IMG/VR virus record: IMGVR_UViG_3300039106_000900
Location: 5,821-28,780 of that record
Strand: one strand, 5' to 3'
DNA from: a virus
Length of the DNA: 22,960 nt
A model generated the notes under the pieces. It was not told the origin of the DNA and searched no databases. It saw only the letters and a list, made by a program, of their open reading frames with translations. This document shows, piece by piece, positions 14,206-22,784 of this stretch (position 1 is the stretch's first letter; every line of letters begins with the position of its first letter). The translations under genes and the position numbers were made by a program.

Positions 14206-15664
14206 GCTAGATACGGAACAAAAAGATAAAGAATTCCCAGTCGAGTATCAAATATTTGCTCTTTCACTTAGAGAAAAAGATGCAATAATCTTTTTCGACG
14301 CTTTCCTTCCTGAAGATATAGTGGGAACAATACATGGTCAGACTGGGATAAATGAGTTCTATAAAGCGCTCCTTGCTTATCACCACACCACAAAGCTAAA
14401 CGTAGTAGACCCTATAGCTTTTAAGGTATGGCTAGATTCCGAGACTGATATCTACTCTGCATTAGGTGGAGCTTCTGGTGTTGGAATAATGATGGATATT
14501 CTAATGTCCATAGAGCTGTCTACTCCTGAGTCTATTACTAAGTTAATAAAACATAAAGCCAATAAGAGAAAGCAATTGGACTCTCTGCAGGAGCTCCAGA
14601 TTTTAATTACTCAAAAAGGTGAAAAAAATGAAAAAGATATATTTCGAATATCTCAAATTACTTCCGACATCAAAGATCTTGAAGGTGAGTTAAATTACAA
14701 TCCTTTAGATAACGTTACCACTGCTAACGACATATCCAAGAGAGCAGAAGATTTACTTGAAATACCAAACTTTTTGCCGACACAATACAAATCTTTAAAT
14801 AGGGCCATGGGTTATACTGATGAGGGCGGTTTCTTTAAGGGTGCAGTACATGCGATAATTGCAGGCTCAGGAAAAGGAAAGAGCACATTCGCAAAGTGTC
14901 TGATCAATCATTGGGCAGACACAGGCTATAGAGTTCTCTACGTAAACTTTGAAGAAGCAATTTCCCACTGGGAAAGAGTTTTAATGACTCAAATAATTGG
15001 TAAGAATGTTTACAAAGAGTCTGGCACTTGGAATGAAGAACAAAAAAATAAGTATCTTAAAATTTTTAGAGATAAGTTAGACCAATGGGGTGATAGATTC
15101 ATGGTAAGACATGACCCAGACACTCCTTATTTTGAGGACTTAGAAAGATGGCTTAGAGATATCATGGGGAGTGCCGATCGCATTCCAGATGTGATTGTTA
15201 TAGATACTATCCAGTCTATGTTTACAAAGGGTGGAAAAGGAAAACCTCGTTGGGGTGAATTTGAAGAAATGATGGTTCGTTTGGAGAAGCTAGCAAGAGA
15301 CATGAACTGCGTTCTAATTATTACTGCCCAAGAAAACTCAAATAGAATGAAAGAAAAGAGAGAAGTAGTTCAACAATCTGATACAGGTGGTTCATTAGCC
15401 ATACAACAAAAGTGTGCGGTTACAATATTTATCACAGATAAAAAGTTAGTTAGTGGTGATGACTCAGAAGATGAAAATGTAATGCAACTTCAGATACCAA
15501 AAAATAGAATTACAGGATCTACTTTTGTATATGATTCTCCTCTGGTAAAATATGTAGACGAAAGAAAAACATATGAAGAATATGAAGCAATTACCCAAAA
15601 GAGTTACAATCAAGATTTAGGTTTTGATGTCAGCGATCTAGCTGATTCAATGAGCGTTATTTAG
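14195..15664 (+). CDS. dnaB: DnaB-type replicative helicase
   Basis: 489-aa ATPase that unwinds DNA at the phage replication fork. Residues 224-231 (GSGKGKST) are Walker A, VIVIDT at 333-338 is Walker B, and LIITAQEN (374-381) is the sensor/Q-like motif of DnaB helicases. GGSLAIQQKCAVTIF (398-412) also fits the RecA-type fold. Residues about 1-190 are an all-helical N-terminal domain that differs from the usual DnaB N-terminus; it may serve a primase or loader contact. ATG 14195 overlaps the endonuclease by 11 bases. It heads the replication block with primase and polymerase downstream. Confidence 0.93.
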   Translation: MEPELDTEQKDKEFPVEYQIFALSLREKDAIIFFDAFLPEDIVGTIHGQTGINEFYKALLAYHHTTKLNVVDPIAFKVWLDSETDIYSALGGASGVGIMMDILMSIELSTPESITKLIKHKANKRKQLDSLQELQILITQKGEKNEKDIFRISQITSDIKDLEGELNYNPLDNVTTANDISKRAEDLLEIPNFLPTQYKSLNRAMGYTDEGGFFKGAVHAIIAGSGKGKSTFAKCLINHWADTGYRVLYVNFEEAISHWERVLMTQIIGKNVYKESGTWNEEQKNKYLKIFRDKLDQWGDRFMVRHDPDTPYFEDLERWLRDIMGSADRIPDVIVIDTIQSMFTKGGKGKPRWGEFEEMMVRLEKLARDMNCVLIITAQENSNRMKEKREVVQQSDTGGSLAIQQKCAVTIFITDKKLVSGDDSEDENVMQLQIPKNRITGSTFVYDSPLVKYVDERKTYEEYEAITQKSYNQDLGFDVSDLADSMSVI

Positions 15665-15670
15665 GAAGTT

Positions 15671-16474
15671 ATGTTAAAACTAACAGTTAAAGAATTAAAA
15701 GATTACCAGTTGTGCGGAAGACTATATGACTATAGGCATGTAGACAAGCTTACCGAAAAAATAGGCGGTAGAGATCTAACTTACATAAAGTATGAAAATG
15801 CTTTAAAGAGTATTGTTAATTTCTTTTTTTACAAAAAACAATCAGGATCAGTACCCTCTTATGCTTCTTTATTGAATAGGTGGGAGAAGATATGGTACCC
15901 TAAGGGCACTACTGCATATGATATAACACACGAACAACACGAAAGTTTCTATGGCAATAACGCAAGTCTTACCAGCAGAGCTGCTTCAGCTTTATTGGCT
16001 ATATCAGAAAACTTTTCAGACAGTGGAATCATACCTATTGCAATCGACGAAGAGTTTATAATACCAGTCAACAACAAGGTTGCTATAACTGACAAGTTTG
16101 ATTTGATTTATTACTACAATAAAAAAATATATGTAGTTAAATGGGTTTTTAATATAAAGTTCAAAAAACAATATCTGTATTCAACAGACTTTGCGGTAAT
16201 GAACATGAGCTATTTTAGTAAGTATGGAAACAAAATAGACATAACAGAGTTTGGTTACTATGATCTCTTAAATCCTAAGTCTAACTTTACTAAGTTTGAA
16301 AGTAAAAAAGAAGATCTTGAAACAGTAGATGCGTGGTGCTCTACACTCTTTGAGGATAAATTATTCTTGCCAAGAAGAGGTATGATTTCATACTGCACCT
16401 CATGTCCACATGATGCAGTTTGTTCTAAGTGGAATGTAAGTACAAAAAAGGATGGACAAACAAATGTCAAATAA
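15671..16474 (+). CDS. Cas4/AddB-like Fe-S protein with a degenerate nuclease motif
   Basis: 267-aa protein from ATG 15671, six bases after the helicase stop. It has the N-terminal YQLCGRLYDY (C15) and C-terminal C242-x2-C245-x5-C251. One Cys near the start plus CxxCx5C at the end is the 4Fe-4S pattern of AddB/Cas4-type PD-(D/E)XK nucleases. The nuclease core reads AITDKFDLIYYYNKKIYVVKW (138-158). Only D144 lines up with the first catalytic Asp. The expected DxK is V155-V156-K157-W158-V159, so the second Asp appears lost and Lys displaced. I read it as a structurally intact but possibly catalytically dead member. A role in replication or end protection is inferred from position. Confidence 0.75.
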   Translation: MLKLTVKELKDYQLCGRLYDYRHVDKLTEKIGGRDLTYIKYENALKSIVNFFFYKKQSGSVPSYASLLNRWEKIWYPKGTTAYDITHEQHESFYGNNASLTSRAASALLAISENFSDSGIIPIAIDEEFIIPVNNKVAITDKFDLIYYYNKKIYVVKWVFNIKFKKQYLYSTDFAVMNMSYFSKYGNKIDITEFGYYDLLNPKSNFTKFESKKEDLETVDAWCSTLFEDKLFLPRRGMISYCTSCPHDAVCSKWNVSTKKDGQTNVK

Positions 16475-17150
16475 TATACTTGATGAAATATTATCAGAAA
16501 ATAATAGTGTTATACCTAAGAAAGATGAAGACAAAATACTCCAGCCAATCTTAGATGAAATTAATTACATATTTGATGAGTCTATAAAGTCTTTCGTAAG
16601 AGCTATACTCTTAAGAGCTTCTAGCTTTTGGTCTATACCATCTAGTTTTTCTGGTAAGTACCATCCAGCTGATGAGCACAACTATGGTGGCAATGTTCTT
16701 CACACAAAAAGAGTTGTTAGAGCAGCAAAGATAATGTGTGAATCTTACTCCCTATCTAGAGAAGATACGGACATAGTATTTGCAGCTTGCATATTGCACG
16801 ATGTCACTAAAGGTATTAAGCTGGATGGAGAAGACTCTTTTCATTATGATCCAATGCATCCGTATACTGTTGCAAGACTGGTGCAAAAATGCCAAGAAGA
16901 CGACAAGAACTATGCTTCAGAATCCCAATCTTCAACGCTTTTTATATCTGAGGAAGTCGTGCAATCAATCCTGAGACTAGTAAGATGTCACCTAGGACCA
17001 TGGTCTCCAGTGCCAGAAACTATTCCTATTACATATATGGACATGATAGTCCACCTTGCAGATAACGTTGCATCAAAGGTTCATTATATTGTAGATGGAG
17101 AAAATGTAAATTTAGAAAGATGGAAGACGCAAAAAGATGAACGAAATTGA
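16464..17150 (+). CDS. HD-domain phosphohydrolase
   Basis: 228-aa protein. ATG 16464 is chosen over the in-frame ATG 16452, because AAGGA would abut the latter and stands about 11 bases before 16464. The HD metal site is visible: H80 in GGNVLHT, H112-D113 in ILHDVTKG, and D200 in HLADNVAS. H132 is a further candidate ligand. HD enzymes hydrolyse phosphate bonds of nucleotides, cyclic nucleotides or dNTPs; the substrate cannot be told here. It overlaps the Fe-S protein by 11 bases and the next gene by 14, in the replication operon. A nucleotidase helping dNTP balance is possible. Confidence 0.85.
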   Translation: MSNNILDEILSENNSVIPKKDEDKILQPILDEINYIFDESIKSFVRAILLRASSFWSIPSSFSGKYHPADEHNYGGNVLHTKRVVRAAKIMCESYSLSREDTDIVFAACILHDVTKGIKLDGEDSFHYDPMHPYTVARLVQKCQEDDKNYASESQSSTLFISEEVVQSILRLVRCHLGPWSPVPETIPITYMDMIVHLADNVASKVHYIVDGENVNLERWKTQKDERN

Positions 17151-17319
17151 TGATCGTTTATTAAAAAGATTTACCGCAATAAAAAAGATGGAATATTTCA
17201 TAGAAGAATCTGTGTATTATAGAACTCATTCCGAAGAAATGATAAAAGATAATAAGATGATTTTGTGGAATTCAAAACAAGAATCTGGTAAAATACCACT
17301 GTATGAAAATAGAAGTTGA
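17137..17319 (+). CDS. small hypothetical protein
   Basis: 60-aa protein from ATG 17137, overlapping the HD gene by 14 bases and the primase by 17. It has a helical, charged sequence (KRFTAIKKMEYFIEESV) with several Tyr and Met and no Cys or membrane segment. Its place between HD phosphohydrolase and primase suggests a replication accessory or simple overlap filler. The short length and lack of family make it less certain, but the frame is open, tightly coupled and has GGAAGACG about 13 bases upstream. Confidence 0.45.
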   Translation: MNEIDDRLLKRFTAIKKMEYFIEESVYYRTHSEEMIKDNKMILWNSKQESGKIPLYENRS

Positions 17320-18517
17320 AGAAAATAAGTTTCTTTCACAATGGAAATATTATGAAGTAGCTAGATTTGTTCCATCACTAAATAGGGTGATTAGAGACAA
17401 AAAAAATGGCCAACCAGTTATAGTGACAGCGGAAGAAATACCGACGTATGCTAATTCTAATGACAACACCGGCATATATACATCGGTATTTGCCTACAAC
17501 AACCAAGATATAGATCAGGCAATAAGGCTTGGTCCACTATATTTCGACATAGATAGTGAGTCTATATCCGATGCTTATGACGATTGTATGAAATTATATA
17601 ATCATTTAATGCAGTTTATACCAGAGAGTTCTGTACTAGTTTATTTTACTGGAAAGAAAGGTTTTCATATAGAATGTGAGCCAATCTGCTTAGGGATAAA
17701 TCCATCTAATAGTCTTCCTAAGATATATAGATTTATTGCTAATGATTTAAAATCTAAGCTAGGTTTAAATACTTTGGACTTTAGCGTATATGATGCTAGA
17801 AGAATGTGGAGACTCGTTGGTTCAAAGCATCAAAATACTGGGTATTATAAAACTCTCTTGAATCCATATGGACAAGATAATATATTTATAAAAGGTATAG
17901 AAGCTATCAAAGAATATAGTTCTAGCCCTTCTTCTTTAGAGGTATGTAAGCAAGAATTTAGCTACAAAGCCAATGAGTGGTACAGACAATACACCTATGA
18001 TATAGAAGAGCATGAAAAAAGAAAAGACAACCCATTAGAGTATTTCAATAAGTATGGCGCAAAAGCTTTTAAGGATCTGAAAGAGACTCCTAAAATATTT
18101 AATAAGGATAATTTGTTAAACAAATGTTCTGCCGTAAAAAGACTTCATCAACAAGCAATTGATGATGGATACTTAGAGCACGAAGCTAGGTTATTCTTGT
18201 GCTCCATACTTACATATACTGAAGACTCTATTAAATATCTACATGAGATACTTTCACACTGTAGGGATTATAACTTTTCTAAATCATCGTCTCATATTAA
18301 TGACTGGATAAAGAGAAGACAAATGTCCATTGGTGGTAGACCATATACTTGTGAAAGAGCAAATTCAGTTGGCGTTGGCTGCGGAGAATGTTCTTTGGAG
18401 CAAAGAAATAAATATGTAAAAGTTAATGGAAGATTTATAGAAACTCAAGAAAAGTCCTCTCCATCACCAATTAGATTTGCATATAGTCCTGCACCAAAAA
18501 AGGAGGCACATGAGTAG
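17303..18517 (+). CDS. archaeo-eukaryotic-type (AEP) DNA primase
   Basis: 404-aa protein that makes primers for replication. Metal motif D82-I83-D84 lies in GPLYFDIDSE (77-86). Next comes FTGKKGFHIE (115-124), the GxKGxH signature with H122. DFSVYDARRMWRLVGSKH (159-176) supplies D159/D164 and the third, basic, active-site segment. Together these match AEP primases rather than DnaG. The C-terminal part has a Cys cluster (YTCERANSVGVGCGECS, about 350-366), probably a zinc site. It overlaps the preceding small gene by 17 bases. The helicase lies upstream and polymerase downstream. Whether it also has polymerase or TLS activity cannot be told. Confidence 0.88.
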   Translation: MKIEVEENKFLSQWKYYEVARFVPSLNRVIRDKKNGQPVIVTAEEIPTYANSNDNTGIYTSVFAYNNQDIDQAIRLGPLYFDIDSESISDAYDDCMKLYNHLMQFIPESSVLVYFTGKKGFHIECEPICLGINPSNSLPKIYRFIANDLKSKLGLNTLDFSVYDARRMWRLVGSKHQNTGYYKTLLNPYGQDNIFIKGIEAIKEYSSSPSSLEVCKQEFSYKANEWYRQYTYDIEEHEKRKDNPLEYFNKYGAKAFKDLKETPKIFNKDNLLNKCSAVKRLHQQAIDDGYLEHEARLFLCSILTYTEDSIKYLHEILSHCRDYNFSKSSSHINDWIKRRQMSIGGRPYTCERANSVGVGCGECSLEQRNKYVKVNGRFIETQEKSSPSPIRFAYSPAPKKEAHE

Positions 18518-18710
18518 CGAAGACGATGCGGTAGGCGTTTGCACCGAATGCGGTAATCAACAGCCAGACAAGTATATGTACAATAGTGTTTTTGCCCAAC
18601 AAGGACATTCCGCTGTTTGCAAATACTGTGGAGGAATTGTAACAGTATGTTACAGAAGCGAAGTTGAAAATGTCTTGAAAGCAATTAAAAGAAAAAGAGG
18701 ATTAGGTTGA
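18510..18710 (+). CDS. zinc-ribbon protein
   Basis: 66-aa protein. ATG 18510 is chosen because a near-perfect AAGGAGG stands six bases upstream. The earlier in-frame part shadows the primase. Two CxxC pairs, C11-C14 (CTEC) and C37-C40 (CKYC), form a Cys4 zinc ribbon, with a basic C-terminal helix (LKAIKRKRG). Such small ribbons bind DNA or partner proteins. Between primase and polymerase it may be a replisome adaptor. It overlaps the primase end by eight bases, and its stop overlaps the polymerase TTG start. Confidence 0.7.
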   Translation: MSSEDDAVGVCTECGNQQPDKYMYNSVFAQQGHSAVCKYCGGIVTVCYRSEVENVLKAIKRKRGLG

Positions 18711-21700
18711 AAAACTGGACTAATCTACATAACCATACGGTATTTTCTATGTTAGATGGACATGGTAACGTAGAGCAATACCTAGAAAGAGCTAAATCTT
18801 TAGGTATGACTGGTCTAGCTACCACCGATCATGGGAACATACATTCGTGGTTAGATTTTTATGATGCTGGTAAGTCCGCAGGAGTAAAGCCAATCCTTGG
18901 ATCTGAATTTTATCAGGCTAGAAAGACTAGATTTGACAGAGACGAAGAAGAGCGATCAGGTCCTTCAAAGAATGAGTGGGAACAAAGAGGTCCATATCAT
19001 ATAACTATATTGGCAAAAAATAATATTGGATATCACAATATAATTAAAATGTCATCTAGAGCATTTACTGAGGGTTATTACGTTAAGCCTAGAATAGATC
19101 ACGATTTAATATCGCAACACTCAGATGGAATAATAGTATTATCAGGGTGTCTTAACGGAGAAGTTTCTCAAGCTCTTCTAAGAAAAGACTATAACACTGC
19201 TTTAAAGCACGCTGCATCTATGCAACAAATTGTAGGCGCAGAAAATTATTTTATAGAGATTCAAAACCATGGTATTCAAGAACAGCTTACTATCATACCT
19301 GATCTAATTAAGTTGGCTAATCATATAGGGGCAAAGGTTGTTCCATCTGGCGACTGTCACTATGTTCATCAGCATGACGCAAATGCTCACGATATAATGC
19401 TTTGCGTAGCAACAAACTCGAATATACATACGCCTAATAGGTTTTCTTTTTCTGGAGATCAGTTTTATTTGCAGTCATACGATGAAATGGCTTCTATTTT
19501 TTCTGACGATTTTCTTAAGAATACTATGCATGTAAACGATATGATTGAACTTGATTTAAAATTTGGGGATATGCATTTTCCCAATTTCCCAATACCAACA
19601 ACAGAGGATTCAATAACTTACTTTGAGAGACTTGCCTGGGAAGGCCTAAAGAAAAAGTATGGAGACCCTCTACCTAATAATATATTAGATAGAGCTAATC
19701 ATGAGCTGCGAGTTGTAAAAGACATGGGCTTTCCTGAGTATTTCTTGGTTGTGTCTGATCTAGTTAGATGGGCTAAAGATAATGACATCAGAGTTGGTTG
19801 GGGCAGAGGATCTGCTGCAGGAAGCGTTTTATCATATGCCTTTGATATTACCAATCTTGACCCAATTAGATTTGGTTTGATGTTTGAAAGATTTTTAGTA
19901 GAAGGAAGAAAGTCCATGCCGGACATCGACCTTGACTTTGATGATAGACACAGAGATAGAGTTATCGAGTATGCAAGAAATAAATATGGAGAAGACCACG
20001 TTGCGCACATATGTACGTTTAATAGAACTGGGGCTAGACAATCCATCAGAGATGCTGCGAGAGCTTTGGGTCATGAATTCATTATTGGAGATAGGGTAGC
20101 GAAACTAGTCCCACCACCAGTGCTTGGTGTATCAAAGTCGCTAACAGAGTGTATGGAAGTTGACGAATTTAAAAAAGAGTACTCTAGCAATCAAGAATCT
20201 AAAACAATAGTTGACACTGCGTTTGGGCTAGAAGGATTGGTTAGACAAACTGGGATACATGCTGCTGGTATAGTTATATCAAAAGGTGCATTAACAGATT
20301 ATCTCCCCATCATGCAAAAAGGGGCAGACAACCCAGTCGTAACTCAATGGGACATGGGTAGAGTCGAGCAGTGTGGACTACTTAAGATTGACTTTTTGGG
20401 GCTAAGAAACCTTGGAGTCATAGACCAGTGTGTAAAAATAGTCAAAAAAAGTAGAGGCATAAGTATCGACATAGAGTCTATACCGCTGGACGATAAGAAA
20501 ACATATGAAGAGCTTGGTAAAGGTAATGCCATAGGGGTCTTTCAGCTTGAGTCATCTGGCATGAGAGAATTAATGGTTCAGCTTCAGCCTCAAAATATAG
20601 AAGACATCATGGCACTAATATCCCTTTACAGACCTGGACCAATGGGCTCTGGAATGGATAAACTTTTTATAGATAGAAAACACAATAGATCTAAAGTTGA
20701 GTATGATCACGAAAAGTTAGAAAAAGTATTAGGACCATCTTTGGGCATCATGTTGTATCAGGAAGATGTTCTTGGTGTAGCCAGAGAACTAGCTGGTTTT
20801 AGCTCTGCAGAAGCAGATGACTTGCGTAAGGCTATTGGTAAAAAACAAATGGATAAGATATCTTTGTTTAGAAGAAAATTTGTTCAAGGATGTATTAGCG
20901 TATCTTCTTTACCAGAAGATAAGGCTAACAAAATATATTCCGACATTGAGTACTTTGGTGGTTATGGCTTCAATAGAGCCCACGCTGCTAGCTATGCTAT
21001 GATTTCCTATATAACAGGGTATCTAAAAACAAACTATACGGTAGAGTACATGGCAGCTTTAATGAGTTCTGTAGTAGGTAACAAGGAAAAGCAGTCTTTG
21101 TATTTAGCAGATTGTAGAAAAAGAAACATAAAAGTTCTCCCACCTTCTATAAATAGATCTACAGAAGAATTTGGAGTGATAGATGAAAACACAATTATAT
21201 TTGGATTAGCTGCAATTAATGGTATAGGTTATGCAGTTTCAGAGGCAGTACTTTCCAATAGGGATGAAAATAATCCTTACGATTCAATGCACGACTTCTT
21301 TAGAAGAACTAATCCAGCCGTTTTAAAGAAAGGCACACTCGAGCACCTTACTAAAGCTGGAGCCTTTGACGAGCTAATAGACAGTGTTCTCGATGACGAT
21401 TTTGGAAGAAGAACTGAGTTATCTATTCTTGAAAAAGAAAAAGATGAACTTGGATTGTACATATCTAAAAATCCAGTAGATGGAATTTGGGATCTTCTTT
21501 CTGAAAATATTTCACATGAAATTATTGAGATAACAGAATTGCCTGCATCTTCCAGAGTTGCTATAGCTGGAATCATTTCTGGTTCTAAAAAACTTGTTAC
21601 CAAAAAAGGCGCAAAGATGTATAAGTTTAATATACAGGACATTTCTTCTGACATAGAGGTTCTAGTATTCCCAAGAGAGTCTAAAAACTATTCAGATGAA

Positions 21701-22033
21701 TACTTTAATGATGGAGAAGTTATTAAATTAATAGGTTCTGTCAGCAAAGATGGTGACGAAGAAAATGCAGTTAGTAAAATAGTTTTAAACTCATGTGATA
21801 AATTAGATCTTTCAAACTTTGCTGGAGGAAAACCAATCTATCTTAGAGTAAACGGAAGACTTAAGCAGTCGGACATCAATAAAATATATGATATAATTAA
21901 CGAGTCAAATGGAGGATCATATGTATTTCTCCAATGTAAAGAAGATAATAAAATTATTAATTTAAAGTTTAATAAAACTACTTCTATAAAACAAAAAGAA
22001 AAATTAGAAGAGATATTAAAGGAGATAATATGA
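18707..22033 (+). CDS. dnaE: DNA polymerase III alpha subunit (DnaE-type)
   Basis: 1108-aa replicative polymerase starting at TTG 18707, which overlaps the previous stop (TTGA) and has AGAGG seven bases upstream. The N-terminal PHP domain (1-~230) carries HNHT (H8, H10), TTDHGN (D41, H42), GSEFY (E67), LSGCLNGE (C148) and GDCHYVH (D216, H218), a full metal-binding set, so it may proofread. The catalytic core has PDIDLDF with D406 and D408 and KIDFLG with D562, the usual three aspartates. GFNRAHAASYAMISY fits the fingers/tandem HhH region. The C-terminus includes an OB-like segment (SSRVAIAGIISGSKKLVTKK). It is a nearly full-length DnaE for a phage. No separate epsilon proofreader is seen in the window. 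Confidence 0.95.
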   Translation: MKNWTNLHNHTVFSMLDGHGNVEQYLERAKSLGMTGLATTDHGNIHSWLDFYDAGKSAGVKPILGSEFYQARKTRFDRDEEERSGPSKNEWEQRGPYHITILAKNNIGYHNIIKMSSRAFTEGYYVKPRIDHDLISQHSDGIIVLSGCLNGEVSQALLRKDYNTALKHAASMQQIVGAENYFIEIQNHGIQEQLTIIPDLIKLANHIGAKVVPSGDCHYVHQHDANAHDIMLCVATNSNIHTPNRFSFSGDQFYLQSYDEMASIFSDDFLKNTMHVNDMIELDLKFGDMHFPNFPIPTTEDSITYFERLAWEGLKKKYGDPLPNNILDRANHELRVVKDMGFPEYFLVVSDLVRWAKDNDIRVGWGRGSAAGSVLSYAFDITNLDPIRFGLMFERFLVEGRKSMPDIDLDFDDRHRDRVIEYARNKYGEDHVAHICTFNRTGARQSIRDAARALGHEFIIGDRVAKLVPPPVLGVSKSLTECMEVDEFKKEYSSNQESKTIVDTAFGLEGLVRQTGIHAAGIVISKGALTDYLPIMQKGADNPVVTQWDMGRVEQCGLLKIDFLGLRNLGVIDQCVKIVKKSRGISIDIESIPLDDKKTYEELGKGNAIGVFQLESSGMRELMVQLQPQNIEDIMALISLYRPGPMGSGMDKLFIDRKHNRSKVEYDHEKLEKVLGPSLGIMLYQEDVLGVARELAGFSSAEADDLRKAIGKKQMDKISLFRRKFVQGCISVSSLPEDKANKIYSDIEYFGGYGFNRAHAASYAMISYITGYLKTNYTVEYMAALMSSVVGNKEKQSLYLADCRKRNIKVLPPSINRSTEEFGVIDENTIIFGLAAINGIGYAVSEAVLSNRDENNPYDSMHDFFRRTNPAVLKKGTLEHLTKAGAFDELIDSVLDDDFGRRTELSILEKEKDELGLYISKNPVDGIWDLLSENISHEIIEITELPASSRVAIAGIISGSKKLVTKKGAKMYKFNIQDISSDIEVLVFPRESKNYSDEYFNDGEVIKLIGSVSKDGDEENAVSKIVLNSCDKLDLSNFAGGKPIYLRVNGRLKQSDINKIYDIINESNGGSYVFLQCKEDNKIINLKFNKTTSIKQKEKLEEILKEII

Positions 22034-22398
22034 CTATAAAAGGAACCTATAAGAACCCAACAGAAAATCCATGTTGGGTATTCTGCTCCTCTTGCAACAG
22101 ATGCCAAGACAAGGGTAGATACACAAAGTGCAGATCGTGCTCAGGTAGGTACGATCCTGATGGTACGACAGATCCTGATCTAGATGATTTTTGTGATTGC
22201 AAAAATGGAAACTTAAGATGGAAAACTAAACAGGGTAAGCTTTTGATGACTAGGTTTAAGACAAACCCCTTTAAGGGTAAGGTTACCTATGAAAAAAAAT
22301 CTGAAGACGAAAGAGACTGGGATTCTTACGTAAAGGATATGAGAGAAAAAATGGGAGATCCAAATTGGAACCCTATAACAATAGTGGATGAGGATTAA
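22030..22398 (+). CDS. Cys-rich zinc-binding protein
   Basis: 122-aa protein; ATG 22030 forms an ATGA overlap with the polymerase stop and follows AAAGGAG. Eight cysteines lie in residues 15-57 (C15, C19, C22, C25, C34, C37, C55, C57), arranged as CxxxCxxCxxC, CxxC and CxC, a likely two-zinc module. The rest is basic with a Trp-containing acidic end. It could be a polymerase-associated zinc factor or a nucleic acid binder. No family name is recognised. Confidence 0.6.
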   Translation: MTIKGTYKNPTENPCWVFCSSCNRCQDKGRYTKCRSCSGRYDPDGTTDPDLDDFCDCKNGNLRWKTKQGKLLMTRFKTNPFKGKVTYEKKSEDERDWDSYVKDMREKMGDPNWNPITIVDED

Positions 22399-22400
22399 TT

Positions 22401-22628
22401 ATGGAAACCACAGGAAGAATTACAAAAAACAATATTAGCATATCAGAATATACTGAAGGAATTCATCAGTATGAAGATAAATTCTTTATTAAATGCGGCG
22501 TAGCTGGTATCTTTGCTAACAGAAAAGAACTTGAGGACTTATATCTTGTTTTGAATTACTATTTAAATATAGAAAAATTTTCTGAGTGTGAAGTAAAAGT
22601 GGGAGATCAAGATGTGGCCATACATTGA
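22401..22628 (+). CDS. small hypothetical protein
   Basis: 75-aa protein from ATG 22401, three bases after the previous stop; GGATGAGGA lies about six bases upstream. It has an alpha/beta-like sequence (DKFFIKCGVAGIFANRKELEDLYLVLNYYL) and an acidic-hydrophobic end. No motif is recognised. It overlaps the next small gene by 17 bases. Confidence 0.5.
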   Translation: METTGRITKNNISISEYTEGIHQYEDKFFIKCGVAGIFANRKELEDLYLVLNYYLNIEKFSECEVKVGDQDVAIH

Positions 22629-22782
22629 GGATGACTTCATGGAGATCGGTGACTCTGGTTGGGTTTCGATTGGTGAAGGTTTGTTCAGAAACATTAAAAC
22701 TGGACATACAATAGAAGAAGAAACTGGCATAGAATATGACAAAGATGGCAATGTAGTTGTTTATCCAGAAGATGAAAGATAA
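22612..22782 (+). CDS. small acidic hypothetical protein (56 aa)
   Basis: 56-codon frame from ATG 22612 with GGGAG six bases upstream, ending at TAA 22780-22782, and overlapping the previous gene by 17 bases. It encodes an acidic, Gly-rich protein starting MWPYIEDDFMEIGDSGW and ending VVVYPEDER. It sits neatly between the previous gene and the GTG of the next. No family is recognised, but the ribosome site and coupling support expression. Confidence 0.5.
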   Translation: MWPYIEDDFMEIGDSGWVSIGEGLFRNIKTGHTIEEETGIEYDKDGNVVVYPEDER

Positions 22783-22784
22783 AA

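Noticed and set aside
16452-16463. The earlier in-frame ATG (16452) for the HD protein.
   Set aside because: The AAGGA ribosome site abuts that ATG, leaving no spacing. ATG 16464 is better placed.
19699-20046. A minus-strand open frame inside the polymerase gene.
   Set aside because: It shadows the catalytic core of the DnaE protein. It is simply an effect of codon bias.
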